64,000 nucleotides of DNA from Atriophallophorus winterbourni (lineage: Eukaryota; Platyhelminthes; Trematoda; Plagiorchiida; Microphallidae): contig JACCGJ010001585.1 in NCBI GenBank assembly GCA_013407085.1, forward strand, positions 20,134 through 84,133, read 5' to 3'. The notes beneath the pieces were generated by a model. It was given only the letters and a program-made list of their open reading frames with translations. It ran no database searches and was not told where the DNA came from. The position numbers and the translations under genes were made by a program. Of the stretch, positions 40,830 to 52,500 are shown one piece after another. Position 1 is the stretch's first letter. The number at the start of each line of letters is the position of its first letter.

Positions 40830-43800
40830 ATTTCATCTAATCCCAATTCGAATATTTGACCTTAGTTACTTATTTTTCTTTATGATGAACGACATATTGA
40901 TTAATCGTGTGAGCAAGAATATTTGACCAATTCACCAACAAGACTGAACAATTTGTACGATGGTGTAGTTAGAGTCGAAACGACAAAAGAGTACGCCAAC
41001 AATTTTTTCTCCTAGATGGTGAATGCTTATCTTAGTTTTCAGCTGTGTATGAAGGTCGATTCAAACACTGCTTAATTTGAAACTGGGTCTATTAGCCAAT
41101 CAATCACAAACTATACCGTGTACAACGAAGGCTTGCTCGCTCGACACCTAAATTGGAGAATGGTTTAGAATAGTGTAATAACCAACACACAAATAACTGA
41201 CAGTTTGGCATAATCAACACAACGCAATTTTCGGGAGCATATTTTCCTCTTTGATCTTTTTAATGCGAATATTCAGGCAGTCCCGACATCTTGTTAGAAA
41301 GAAATACAATCTCAAGTTTAATTTTCGTAAACAAGAGCCTCCTAACTGGTTCACTGCCGTATGCAATCCTTTGAAAAGTAATAAACACAAATTTGAACTT
41401 AGTCATAAAAACAAATTAGCGGTGCACCGTTCGTTTGTTCTTCTTCACCGCCAGTGATAAGATCAATTCGCAAACATTTCAAAGTGGTTTAATTGCAGCA
41501 AGTTTGGAAACAGTGTAAGTAAGGCATTGAAATTCGTTGTCCAAAAATTCTGTTCACCACAAGAGGCTGCTGCGTCAAGTCCAATTATCCACCCCTACTG
41601 AGTTAGCAGCGTTTGTATTCGGAGTGGAAAAAACGAAATTAGTCCAAGATTTCGTACCACAGATATGTCCCCATGATGTTTCAATCTTTATAGGAATCTG
41701 AAGCAATATCAATAATTAGCTGCAGCACACCGACTTTGAGGGAACCTCACCTTATCTATCTTTCTCGCGGGGTGTGTGCGCGCGAACGCACCAGTTTTCA
41801 TAAACATTGTACAACAAGGATGGAACTAAATGGGATCGTCACAGATGACATTCTGTCAGTCAGTCACGTTTGTAGAATTCGATAGAACAAATTTGTACAC
41901 AAAAGAGTCGTGGTCAATTATAGGGGGTCAAATGTTATGGGAACGACAAATGGACCGTCCTTGTTTTTGGAAAACTTGAGGTTGATAAATCCTTTATCAT
42001 TTGCAGAAAATGTAACTTATTGATTCACAACGGCTCATTAAATTGGATTTGGCAAGCTTAATTGTTTTTTTATAGTTGTAAAACACATTAATGCTGGTAC
42101 ACGGTTTTATTTCGATAACGTTTTTAGAACTGGTAATGATAGTTGCTCATTATTCTTACCAGATTTTTAAGAATAACACGGAGAGGTGTGGTTCCTTTTT
42201 AAACAGAAAACAGTTAAAGCTAACATCTAATTAGATTAGCTTGAAGCAATCGGGATCATTTCAAGCACAGAAACTTGAAATCTCCACAGATGTAGATCGA
42301 AATCAGGGAATGAGACTCATATATTAGTAGACCGAGGTTTCAATTATTTTTTAAAGCTCATTACTCACCGACATTCTGTATAAAACTTGCGTTCATGCAA
42401 CGATTCGAGGGATTCAAGTGGTCAATCGCTTGGATCCATCAAGAACAATTATTTCCATCAAATTTCATCAATGCCTGTCCAGCTTTTGATCGTATCACAC
42501 TGTTTGTCAATAGCATTTCTTTGTTGTGTTGATTTCCCTCATAACGTTTCTTATTTTGCGTGAGTCGCATCCAGTGAATCACAGCATACCGAAATCGTGA
42601 ACAGTGAGCAACTATCTGTAGAGAATAGAAAGAAGACAAAGGGTATCAACACAACATCCACTTTCAATCTACTCGAGTGTGCGTGTGTGTTCGTGTGCGT
42701 TCGAAACAACGCCAGCTAAAGTTCGGAAAATAATGACTAGTGTGCTCGCATGCATTTTATTGCTCAATTGTCAAGATTCCCAAAGAGGCTGCGTTTGTCA
42801 CTTATGCTCCATTGTTCCCGCGAACTTGTGTGTGCGTGTGTGTGCGAATTTCAATTCAGACCCACCCAAACAAGCATCGCTACCGTGTTGGATGTCTAGC
42901 GCAGGCTACAGAACAATGGTACAATGCTCGTTCGATTATTCCACTCTCCTAACCATTGTTGCCCCAGAATTCACAGCTAGCCTGTTCGAGCACACGAGTG
43001 GTGGACAGAAAGACAGATGGTAAACACGCCCAATTCACACAAATTTTACGGGGAAATTCGAATGGCCAAATCTCTCCACCCACCTGGATTCGATTTGTGG
43101 GCGTAGAAAGATTTGGGGTGATTCAATGAAAATAACAATAGGCCTTCACTCTGGTTCGTCTCGTTGTTCTCCATCAATGAATTCCTGAATCTTGTGTCTG
43201 TGCTTTTGTTCAACTTAGATCAAACTGCCTTTTAGCCATTTGCAAATTTCCATTGTCTATTAGCAGTTGAGTTAAACTCATTAAAAGTCTCAACGAAAAT
43301 TTGTTATTGATTTAATTCTCGACAATAATATGTAGAAGAGATTACAGTATATCGATGGAGATGTAAATGAAATGATTTTATTGCAAGGTCAGAGAAAAAT
43401 ATGATGTTGTTAATGTTTAACAAATAACTTTCAACTCGAATTCCGAATTTAATTCGTTGTACAAAGACTTCTCTGTAGACCCGAGCTTACCATTTGAGTT
43501 ATGAAGCTTGCCTAGATTTTTATATCATGCACCGGATAACAATATTCCTTTTCATCTAAGCCAAGTTACTATTGCGAAATTGAACGACGTTACATAGTCT
43601 TTGAAACGTTCCTTTTTCGCACTTTCCGGTAGAGCGAATGATTAACTAACCACTTACGTTTTCCGGACCACAGAATAATCAATTGATGGTAGCATTCATC
43701 TGTTCAGAAATTTTGTTGTCAGAAACATAGAAGAGGGAATATTCAAGTAGATCTGCAAAAGACCTATGCGCAACTGGTTGGGTATATGATGCTACTCAAA

Positions 43801-45330
43801 CATGCCAGTCTGGAGAAAGATTCATCCATGCCTAACTGCGATTGGTCAAACAGTGGACAGTAACCCTGACGCCAAGGCGCAAGACTACAATGTTAAACGT
43901 CGATGGTCTCGATTTCCACCCAATACAGAGCACATGCATTGTAGATGAGCTTGAATAAGAGCAAAACTCCAGTCCCATTCTTCCATGCAAAGCATATTAA
44001 TCAACTCTGTGAATATTTCGAAGCACGTAATACTCATTAGTAGTCAAACAACGATAAAATACACCAGTCTTTAGAATTTACCACGAAGATTTACATACAA
44101 ACTATGAAATGAAGGGTGTGTATAGATGGGTAGCCACAGGCTGGCCACATAAGTTGAATGAAATCTCTTGTTGCGCCGATAAGCCATTTGATGTGTGGAA
44201 GAAATCTATCATGTCGAGCAATTGTATATTTCTGGATTTAGACAAACATACAATCACCTCCCGCTTGCAAAAAGATCGTTCGCGTGCGAAATATTTACAT
44301 GAACGATGCGACATCAAGAAAGTTCTAAACCTTAGTTTCGGTTCAACATTAATATTTTTCGATGTGTGTGCATAATCGTAAATGAAAAAGATGTTGATTA
44401 GCTTATTTCGTTCAAACATGAACATAGCTGGCGGGTCCATTCTTCTTGTATTAAATTGTAGTTAAAAATCAGTCAGTCTAAAATAATTAAACTGTTCAGA
44501 AGCCATTCCAGTGACGCCCGAATCTTTTGTTTATGAATTATTATTTAACTAAAAACTCCTATTTTGATGAATAAACAATTACTGTGGAGGATGTCTTTTT
44601 CGGTATTACGCATCAGCCTCTTCAACTCACGTATAAGAATACTGAACACGAAGAATTAATGTGATAATTGTCAAGAGTTAAACGGGAATAAATTCCACGA
44701 AATAATGCCTAACCAGTTTCTGGCGATATTGCTCAAGGTATTATGAGAATACGAATCACGCGTTTAATGCTTGATATTGATCACATGCAATATTTAAGAT
44801 CAGTTTTCATGTGTGCAATAAACAGCTTGATTGGAGACTGTAATGGATGTACTTCGCTTTAATTATTCTCGTATATTGATTCAATAGGCTATTAACCAGT
44901 TAATAGAATGCTCGCGGTAGGGTTTATTACCTCACATAACTGGGCCGCCAACTCATGACTAGTTTTGTCTGAGCCTCCGAAGCGATTAAAGAATGAAACA
45001 ACAATGAAATCGTTTTTCACCGACAATTCGCGTGCCAGCCATTAAGCTGGTGAGCCCCCCTCTTCGCTCGACGTCATGTTAATCACATAAGAGCTACTGA
45101 TATTATGTGGTTGCGGTTCAATCCGTATTCCATCCATCCAGACTAGGAGAAATACGAATACATCTTGATAAAAAATCAACCATTCACTATCCACATTGTC
45201 GACGTAACTATTTTGAGCATTGATCGTTGGTTGGGTTAAGAAATATGCAAAATTCACGAACCATTCTGACGAGTACAGTGGTATTTGAGTTTTGTGGACA
45301 CGCTAGCAACCGCAAAATTTTGTTTATGAG
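40830..45330. other. Gene-poor AT-rich region
   Basis: No supported gene. A GT-rich patch lies near 42675-42850. The open frame across it is cysteine-rich only because of that composition. Confidence 0.4.
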
Positions 45331-45454
45331 CAGCAACACATTACAGCATTCGGGAACGAAGAAGAATACCTAACCATAGTGATCCAGAAGAAGCTTCGTA
45401 CTACGCAAAGTCAACCATATCAAACAAAGAAACGGTGATGAAAACAGAGTCACA

Positions 45455-45870
45455 CGTGTTCTTCCATATGTTCAGAACATATTAGAAAAAGCAGCACATT
45501 GGAATAGAAGCCGCGCACAAACCCACGTCAACATTACGCAATCAATACAACAACACAAAAGAGAAAATGAAAAAAGAAGGATAACTAATTATTGTCTACA
45601 AGATTACGTGCAGAAATTCCGAGAACTACATCGGACAAACTGGGCACTAGACTACATAAACACCAGGTAGCCGTACGAAGACACGACGCAAGGTCTTTCA
45701 TTTCAATACATGCTGATCAATTCGGGCACCAATTAGATTGTGAGAACGCGGAGATTTTACTTAAAGGAAACACGACGTGTGCGAGAATTCATCGATGAGT
45801 GGCGATCAGCAACGACCTCAATCCACCAGCATCTTCAATTGACTGCAACCGATGAAAACCCAATGGCAAA
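45455..45870 (+). pseudogene. Penelope-like element remnant: GIY-YIG endonuclease domain
   Basis: Plus-strand pieces give RVLPYVQNILEKAAHW, then VYKITCRNSENYIGQTG (the GIY-YIG core with Y...YIGQT), then TRLHKHQVAVRRHDARSFIS with GHQLDCENAEILLKGNT, and finally REFIDEWRSATTSIHQHLQL. This order is that of the C-terminal endonuclease of Penelope-like retroelements. Shifts at about 45640 and 45780 break the frame. The reverse transcriptase part was not seen, so this is a 5'-truncated, dead copy. Confidence 0.75.
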
Positions 45871-46179
45871 AATGCTAAATATGAATTCGACCAACCGGCT
45901 TTATGATATATCACCGTGTTCAAAAGCTGCGAAATAATGACTCTAGGGAACCGCGATTTTCAGTCACATATCGATCGGAATGTCAACCTATGGCAAGTAA
46001 AATTAATTCAAAAATCCTTTTTAAATTATTCGTTAAAAACAAACAACGAAACACTTTTACAGCTCATAAATTTCTTCGATCTTGACAATTCAAGCATAAA
46101 ATACATTCCGCACTTCAGATTCCAAAGTTCCGAAACGAATTGATATTCACAGAAGTCGTTGTCGAAATATACGTGATCA

Positions 46180-46275
46180 GCAAAGGTAGCTAAAATTTCA
46201 CGCAAGCACATTGAAAACGCAATCATATTTGATGCGGTATGCCACGGGTTCGATTCCCAGCACAGTGCCTTTTTT
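46180..46275 (+). other. Possible tRNA-derived pol III relic
   Basis: A perfect B box (GGTTCGATTCC, 46247-46257) follows a weak A-box-like TAGCTAAAATT at 46187 and precedes a run of six T at 46270. The flanking arms do not fold into a cloverleaf, so it is not a working tRNA gene. It may be the end of a tRNA-derived short element. Confidence 0.3.
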
Positions 46276-46574
46276 ACATTAATCACAAATCCTGTTGCAA
46301 AATGAGTAACAATAAAAATCGAGAAAAAGTCCGCGTAGTATAAAAAATTATATTTTGGTGTTACTGGCAGGAGATAATTATGAATAGATAGATTCTGATG
46401 GTCTAGCCAGGGATATAGTATTGAACCAGTAAAAGATTTCAGAAAAATAAGTAATAAGTATAAAAGTTAACCACAACAGGGCTGCTTCGAATTGGTGATT
46501 AATGCGACTACACGTTGCTCCCCAGACCTTTAAAATAATATTGCTAACATTACTTTGGTTACTACTTTAACACT

Positions 46575-46925
46575 GATTTAAGTCTCACTGAACCTAATCT
46601 TACTGTCTCCACCTGACGATGGCAAACAGCCAGAAACCGGTAGTGGTGTGTAAAGGATAGGATGTGAGCACCACAATACCTTGGTCTCTTATAGGCACCT
46701 CGAGCGCTTGGCCAAGAATCACTTTGTGATTGTGTTTGAACATCGTGGTTCGTTGTAATAACCTAATACAATAGTGGCATACAAGTATAACTTTGTTTAC
46801 CACTTATCCACTGTTTCAAGGCTCACTGAACCTGATCGTACTGTATCCACGTGATGACGGCAAACAGCCAGAAACCGGTAGTTGTGTGTAAGGGATGTGA
46901 GCACAACAATACATTGGTCTATTAT
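46575..46925. repeat. Family A repeat, tandem dimer (238-bp period)
   Basis: CTCACTGAACCTAATCTTAC and ACTGTCTCCACCTGACGATG at 46587-46620 recur as CTCACTGAACCTGATCGTAC and ACTGTATCCACGTGATGACG at 46822-46860, 238 bp apart. Between them lies the rest of the unit (GGCCAAGAATCACTTTGTGA, CATCGTGGTTCGTTGTA, AAGTATAACTTTGTTTACCA). This copy defines the unit length. Confidence 0.9.
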
Positions 46926-46929
46926 TGTT

Positions 46930-48310
46930 AGTGTTGTTATTTATTGTGCAAGTTACTCCTTGTGGTAGTTAAAACAAATATTACCCTACGTATCAGTTGG
47001 TAATCGCTCAGCCTGATCGCCGATCTAAAACAATAAAGCAGAAAAGACCAGTAGCAAGAACCTTGGAGTAAATAAAATTTGAAAAGATACACTAGAGAAT
47101 AAACTGATATTCCACAGAACTGCACAAATTGTACGACTAGAAATCCAGTAGCATGTCTAAGTATGAATCATTTTCAAAAATAAGTACTTTCCCTTTTTCG
47201 ACAGTTTAAAACAAATGTAAATGGAAAAATCATGTAAGTCACGAAGTGCGCTAAATGACGGCTTATTAGAGCATGTTGCGGTTATCCAAATTTGAACTGA
47301 CATGCACACTTTAGCTCATTCATTACCGAGAATAACCGCAATGAAAAGTATAACGAGAAAAAAGACTTAATGTGTAGACCAAAGATTTCAAAAACATCCA
47401 AACGACGAATAATAATTCTGGTATGATCGACTGAGGCAAAAATACTTTCTTATCTCTTTATAGTCGAATATTTACCAGATATCAAATTAGCTTTACCTTG
47501 TTTGATATTTATATATTCATCAATCACGCTTCTTGATTGCTTTCGCACTTATATGACGAAAATAAGAAGATTAAGATTACTGAATTTTGAAGCAGTAGAT
47601 GGAGGATAAACTAAAAGTTAACCTACGGTTAGATAACGTCGGTACAACTTATTGCTGTTTTCGTGTTATTTATTTAATTTAGACTACTCATGAGTACCAC
47701 AGTTTTTTTATACATAAAACGATTTTGAGCAATCATCGGGTACATCAGAATATTCGACAAGGTGGTTGAATCAGTATAATAAGGTCCCAGCTTTAGCGGT
47801 GGTCGTATTAAGTAATTTTATAATCGAAAGCGAACCGTATAACAGGACGATGTGTAAAGCAAACTTGCCAGGCTAATGAGAGGGTTACGTTTATTAAGTT
47901 AAATTATTTACGGTGACACATTTTGCGTTCCCCAAAATGCAAAAAAATGAAAGTGAAAGTTCCTCGCAAATGCGTTTCGATCGCAGACACTTAACTCTAA
48001 ACTGATTAGATACATATTAGGAATGAGAAATAATGTCTGTATCGTTGGCAAACAAAATTTAACGAGATGGTTCATCCCAAAGTTTGGTCTGTACTTTCAA
48101 ATGAAAAAATATTGCAACCCCACTTGTTACCGCCCTCAAGGCGGGCGACGGCGCACTGAAAAAATTCCGGAAAGCGTGAAAGCAACCATGCATCCTTGTT
48201 TAATGATTCGGTGAATTATGGAAGCTTGTGAAAGTTAAACGCTAAAGTGGACTAAAACCAGTCAGTGTGAAAAGAAAAGGAATCAAATATTCTTGCAAGG
48301 CAGCATGTAT
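46930..48310. other. AT-rich intergenic sequence
   Basis: No supported gene or repeat. A small GC hairpin (CCGCCCTCAAGGCGG) lies near 48130. Confidence 0.4.
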
Positions 48311-48315
48311 GCATG

Positions 48316-48400
48316 AGGGTATGTATGAAAGCACAAGCCTGATCCAGGCAAAGTGCCGCGCAGTCACAGACTGCACGTGGGCAGCAAAAAAATTCGCGTA
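48316..48400 (+). repeat. Family B repeat, 5' piece
   Basis: GTATGTATGAAAGCACAAGC, CTGATCCAGGCAAAGTGCCG and CAGACTGCACGTGGGC match the start of the copies at 54825 and 60165. Confidence 0.8.
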
Positions 48401-49357
48401 GTTCGAAACACCCTACCTATTGTCGTAGATGAAATCTACCGTTAAATCAGTAAACAACGTACAACGGCATATCATTTTGTGGACACTTCTCTAGAGATGT
48501 GGTTTCCGAGAAGAAACCACGTGCCTGCGGGAGTCACATTTATATACCGAGTATACTCTGTCAGCCAATTATCGCAACAGCATTTGTAAAATCTTGACAA
48601 TCATTAAAAAATTTTTCGGTATTAATTACACGAGCTCCGTCACTAATATTCTTGAACAGCGTGTGATGACCTCGATCGCCACGAGGTTATGCGAGACATT
48701 TCAAAACACATGCTCACTTGCACGATCGTTTCAAAACGGCCTCTGTTCGATGAATAGAAACACCATGAAACCGGTTTTATTATGGCAATGTTACGAAACA
48801 TTCAGAACGACACACTCACAATGGGATAGAAACAACCTGACACCTCGAACAAATGAAGGTTCAATTTAGGTTTGGGAGACAAAGTATGCGCTGGTAAACG
48901 TTATAATGCAACGTAAAACAGGAGCAAATTCAAAAATAAGAAAAAACCTGATAAATGTTAACGGTATGTTAGAAAACAGGACTATATGTATTAATACCTC
49001 TCTTCCGACATAACCAATCTGTTTCATAAACGAAAGCCAACCAATGAGGGCAGCAAAGATGACACAAACGGGAAACACGGGTGCAATGAAACATTTGGCG
49101 ACCAACAAGAAAAGACGTTATGTCATGAAAATGGGCACAATCACGCATATAAAACCACTCATGCTTAGATAAAGGACCAGATATGTTTACCGAAGCGAAG
49201 GAAAACAAATTAGAAATATTGCGCGTGATGAACAGAGAGACCAATTCAGCTGATGAGTAGAAGAGCAATAAAATGTCGTCGTCCAAAAGGGAATGTCTCT
49301 TCGAACACGCGGCAGTGTGCAGACTTGTTTGTACCTAAACCAGGACATACGAGTATG
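48401..49357. other. Sequence downstream of Arp1
   Basis: Probably holds the Arp1 3' untranslated region. A minus-strand AATAAA near 48779 is a candidate polyadenylation signal. Confidence 0.35.
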
Positions 49358-49563
49358 TCAGAAAAGTTTCCGAGACAGCACTCGAGCGCCTTCGCTCTCG
49401 TATTCTCGCTTCGAGATCCACATGCGCTTGAACGTGTCCAGAGAGGCGAGGATCGATCCACCAATCCAGGTGGAATACAATCGTTCCTGAGGTGCCGAGA
49501 TCCGTAAACGTACATCTTTTGGTGCAAGGCGTTTCAGTTCGGACACTAAGCGATCACCAAAAC
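49358..49563 (-). CDS. ACTR1: Arp1 exon 7 (terminal, with stop)
   Basis: Acceptor TGATTGGTTTCCAG. Codes [40 protein letters not shown] and [16 protein letters not shown], and ends ARVLSRKLF followed by a stop at 49358. A possible AATAAA signal on the minus strand lies near 48779, about 580 bp downstream, and is not certain. Confidence 0.97.
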
Positions 49564-52500
49564 CTGGAAACCAATCAATAGTATGACGATAGAAAATGAG
49601 GGAATACAAAACGGAACTCGAACGAACGTATGACGAAACCAATGTCGGTTGAAAGCAATCAAATGATGCCACACCATTAAAATGTTATAATAGTGTGATT
49701 AGTGTAAGTGATATTGCTGCAGAAGAGTATTGGTTACCGAGTATTGTATAGTAAAATTAATATGCAAGAAACTTTATGAATCGTCGACATAATAAATACA
49801 GACGATAAAGATGTAATAAGGGCGATTAGGGTCAAAATTCGCAGAGTATATGAAGCAAAATGAGCAGGGTATATACACGCTCGAGGGTGATTGCTCTGGG
49901 ATTTCAAGAAATAAAAATATAGTAGCCTTGATTCGTACGTAATATTGAGCTGTATTTCTGACTTGGCAGTCCGGGCGGTTTTTAATTTTCCATAAAGGTT
50001 AAATACAGGTTAACCCACGCTTCGATTTTTAAGATACAATCAGGCTGTTTTAAACGGTGATTTATCATTTATTAAATAAACCACCGATATTCGAAATTCG
50101 TGGACACGATAGACTACATCCTCCCCGTTATTGATACGGTACAATGTGATCAAAGCACAGTTACCCGATGATACGTAGTGGGTTCGCACAAGAAAAAAAT
50201 TCACGTAAGGACTCTTTTACTAAATGTATATTCAATTGCGCTATCTTTTGACGCTCGAAGACAATGACCGTTGATCTTTCGCTGCACCAAACCCAATCAG
50301 CATTTGTTACTCTCAAACTGATAAGTAGTAACAACAATCGAAAAGATCGAATAATTCAACAATTACCTTTGAATAAGGTAGACCCGCCGGATAAAACTAT
50401 ATTTTCATACAACATACGCCGTAGGTCCATATCTGATCGCTGTATTGAATAGGCTAAAACCTGTAAGGGTAAATGAGATTGTTTAAGTGACAGTGTGAAG
50501 TGAACGCACGAATAGTACAAAGTATTTCGGCGGTAAAATAAGCCTGTTGGCGTATGTAGTGCATTCCGGTGACTGTGAGATATAACAATTTTCTATGTAG
50601 AAATTAAAAATGTAGCTATACTTCTAGCAAAATTTCGATCAAATGTGACGGCATGTAAGGCATCCACAGGACACTTGATTCAGCCGATAACGAGTATCGT
50701 AGAATAGACTGTCAAGAGCGTTGTGCCCGAGAAACATGCTTTGGTTTCGAAAACATCAACCAAAAGGTTCACCGATAATGACGATAGTAGTCTTCGACCT
50801 TGAGCTCAAGCAAAAAGCGGTGTGGCAGCCAAATATGCTTGCTTCTTGTTAACTCCGCAATTCATCCCGTTCCCGAGGCGTCGGCAGAGCTCAAATTTTG
50901 TCATCGAAGAGAATGCCGATTAATTAAAAATTGTTAAATACGACTTCTCTCCGAAACAATCCAATCTGGAACTGGCAGCTGTCTTCGTTTATTTCGGGGG
51001 ATTCATTTCTCCTCATGGATGCGGTACAGGTAAAATGTCGTAGACGTGAGGTAGGTATACCACGATTAATGCTTGGTCAGTTACGGTTAGCTAGTAACGT
51101 TTTGCACAAAACTATATTAGGCGTAAAAAGCGCAGACGTACAGATTGTGAAACTAGCCGAAGTAAAATGGCATGTTTGACACAAAGTTTGCGTAGGGACT
51201 CGGTCAATCGCGTGATCAATTAAGCAATTAAGATGTCACTCGACTGGTGTTGGGATGATAAGGCTGAAACCATGCCTATTCGGAGAAGCACGGTTTAATT
51301 AATAAAAAACAACCGCAACTATTATGCATAATCAGACAACATCTGAAATATTGCAGTATCGCACCAACCAGAATTCTGACATCAACGAGCAAAACAGTTT
51401 TATTAAAAAGTGCCTTATATTGCGTTGAATAGGATGATGGGAATTTTTAGGTAGTAGATGGGACAGCGTCCATAATGCGTGAACTGTGTAGGTTGAACCG
51501 TTACATCATAGCAGAAAGCTTTATTAAAGAGATAACAGCGTTTTATATGCGCCAGCATATAAGGGTCGCTTAGGACCAGTTGTGTGGCCGGAGTCCGCGT
51601 CGGCTTTGTGAAATAAATTTGTGAAACAGTGATGAAAATTTTCATTATTTGTTTTTTTTCGTTATTAGAAGTGAATAGTGTAAAAAATAAATGTTCGTTG
51701 ATTGTGAAATGATAGACTATGATAGCTTAAGAACGAAAGAAACTTTACTCGCTAAAATAATATTTATGAAGGATTAGGGTTATATAAGGGGTCAAATATT
51801 GCCAAGAATTGCGTGATTTCTGCCGTTGTATTTACACCAAAATCTGAGAATTAGATCGGCGCGATAAATAAACGTGCGGCACAGAGAGTTCACCGGGAAC
51901 AATGAAGACGACTAACTTGATGAATACCCAGGAATTCTTCACCGACAAGATCCGGACGGAATAGCAGTTCTGGAGCACGGAAGCGAGCAGGGCCGATTTC
52001 GAGTGTCGAACCATCGGGTAATGGGTAAGAAGCGGTTGCCTCGATAGCTTCAACCTTGCCAGGGTTCAAGGTCACAAAACAAACACGTTCCTATCAACAG
52101 AAAATAATCTAAAAATCGTGCACAAATTCGCGGAGGGCAAGTTGGGTTTACGAGCAAAACGATATATGAAACATTTGACGGTATAATGGTAAATCGAGAT
52201 TCCGAGTGAAAAATGCAATCTAACGAATTAAAAGATGAACCGAAATGAACAGTCGATCAAAAACAGTTATTCTGCACGGCCCTACAAATACGACAGTTTA
52301 ACTGCCGACTTAAACGGAGAAACGATAAACGTGATCGTCCCTAAAAAAACGAATTATACGCCCAATTTAAACATCAATGAATATGCGAATATGCTAGAGG
52401 ATGTAAGCTGCAGACACTGTCATCAGTATCACTTTTTCCCATTTTGGCTTAGCCCATACTACTCACGAAAAATCCACTTGCTCATTTCCGGTTTTCAACT

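Noticed and set aside
42675..43023. Cysteine-rich 114-residue frame that could be a secreted protein
   Set aside because: It lies over a GT-rich low-complexity patch, with no convincing signal peptide from its start and no splice or family support.
46600..46650. Hammerhead ribozyme core in family A and its relatives (CTGATGA ... GAAAC)
   Set aside because: CTGATGACGGCAAACAGCCA followed by GAAAC looks like a core with stem II. The closing pair of stem II is wrong, and no matching stem III strand with a U-H cleavage site lies before or after it.
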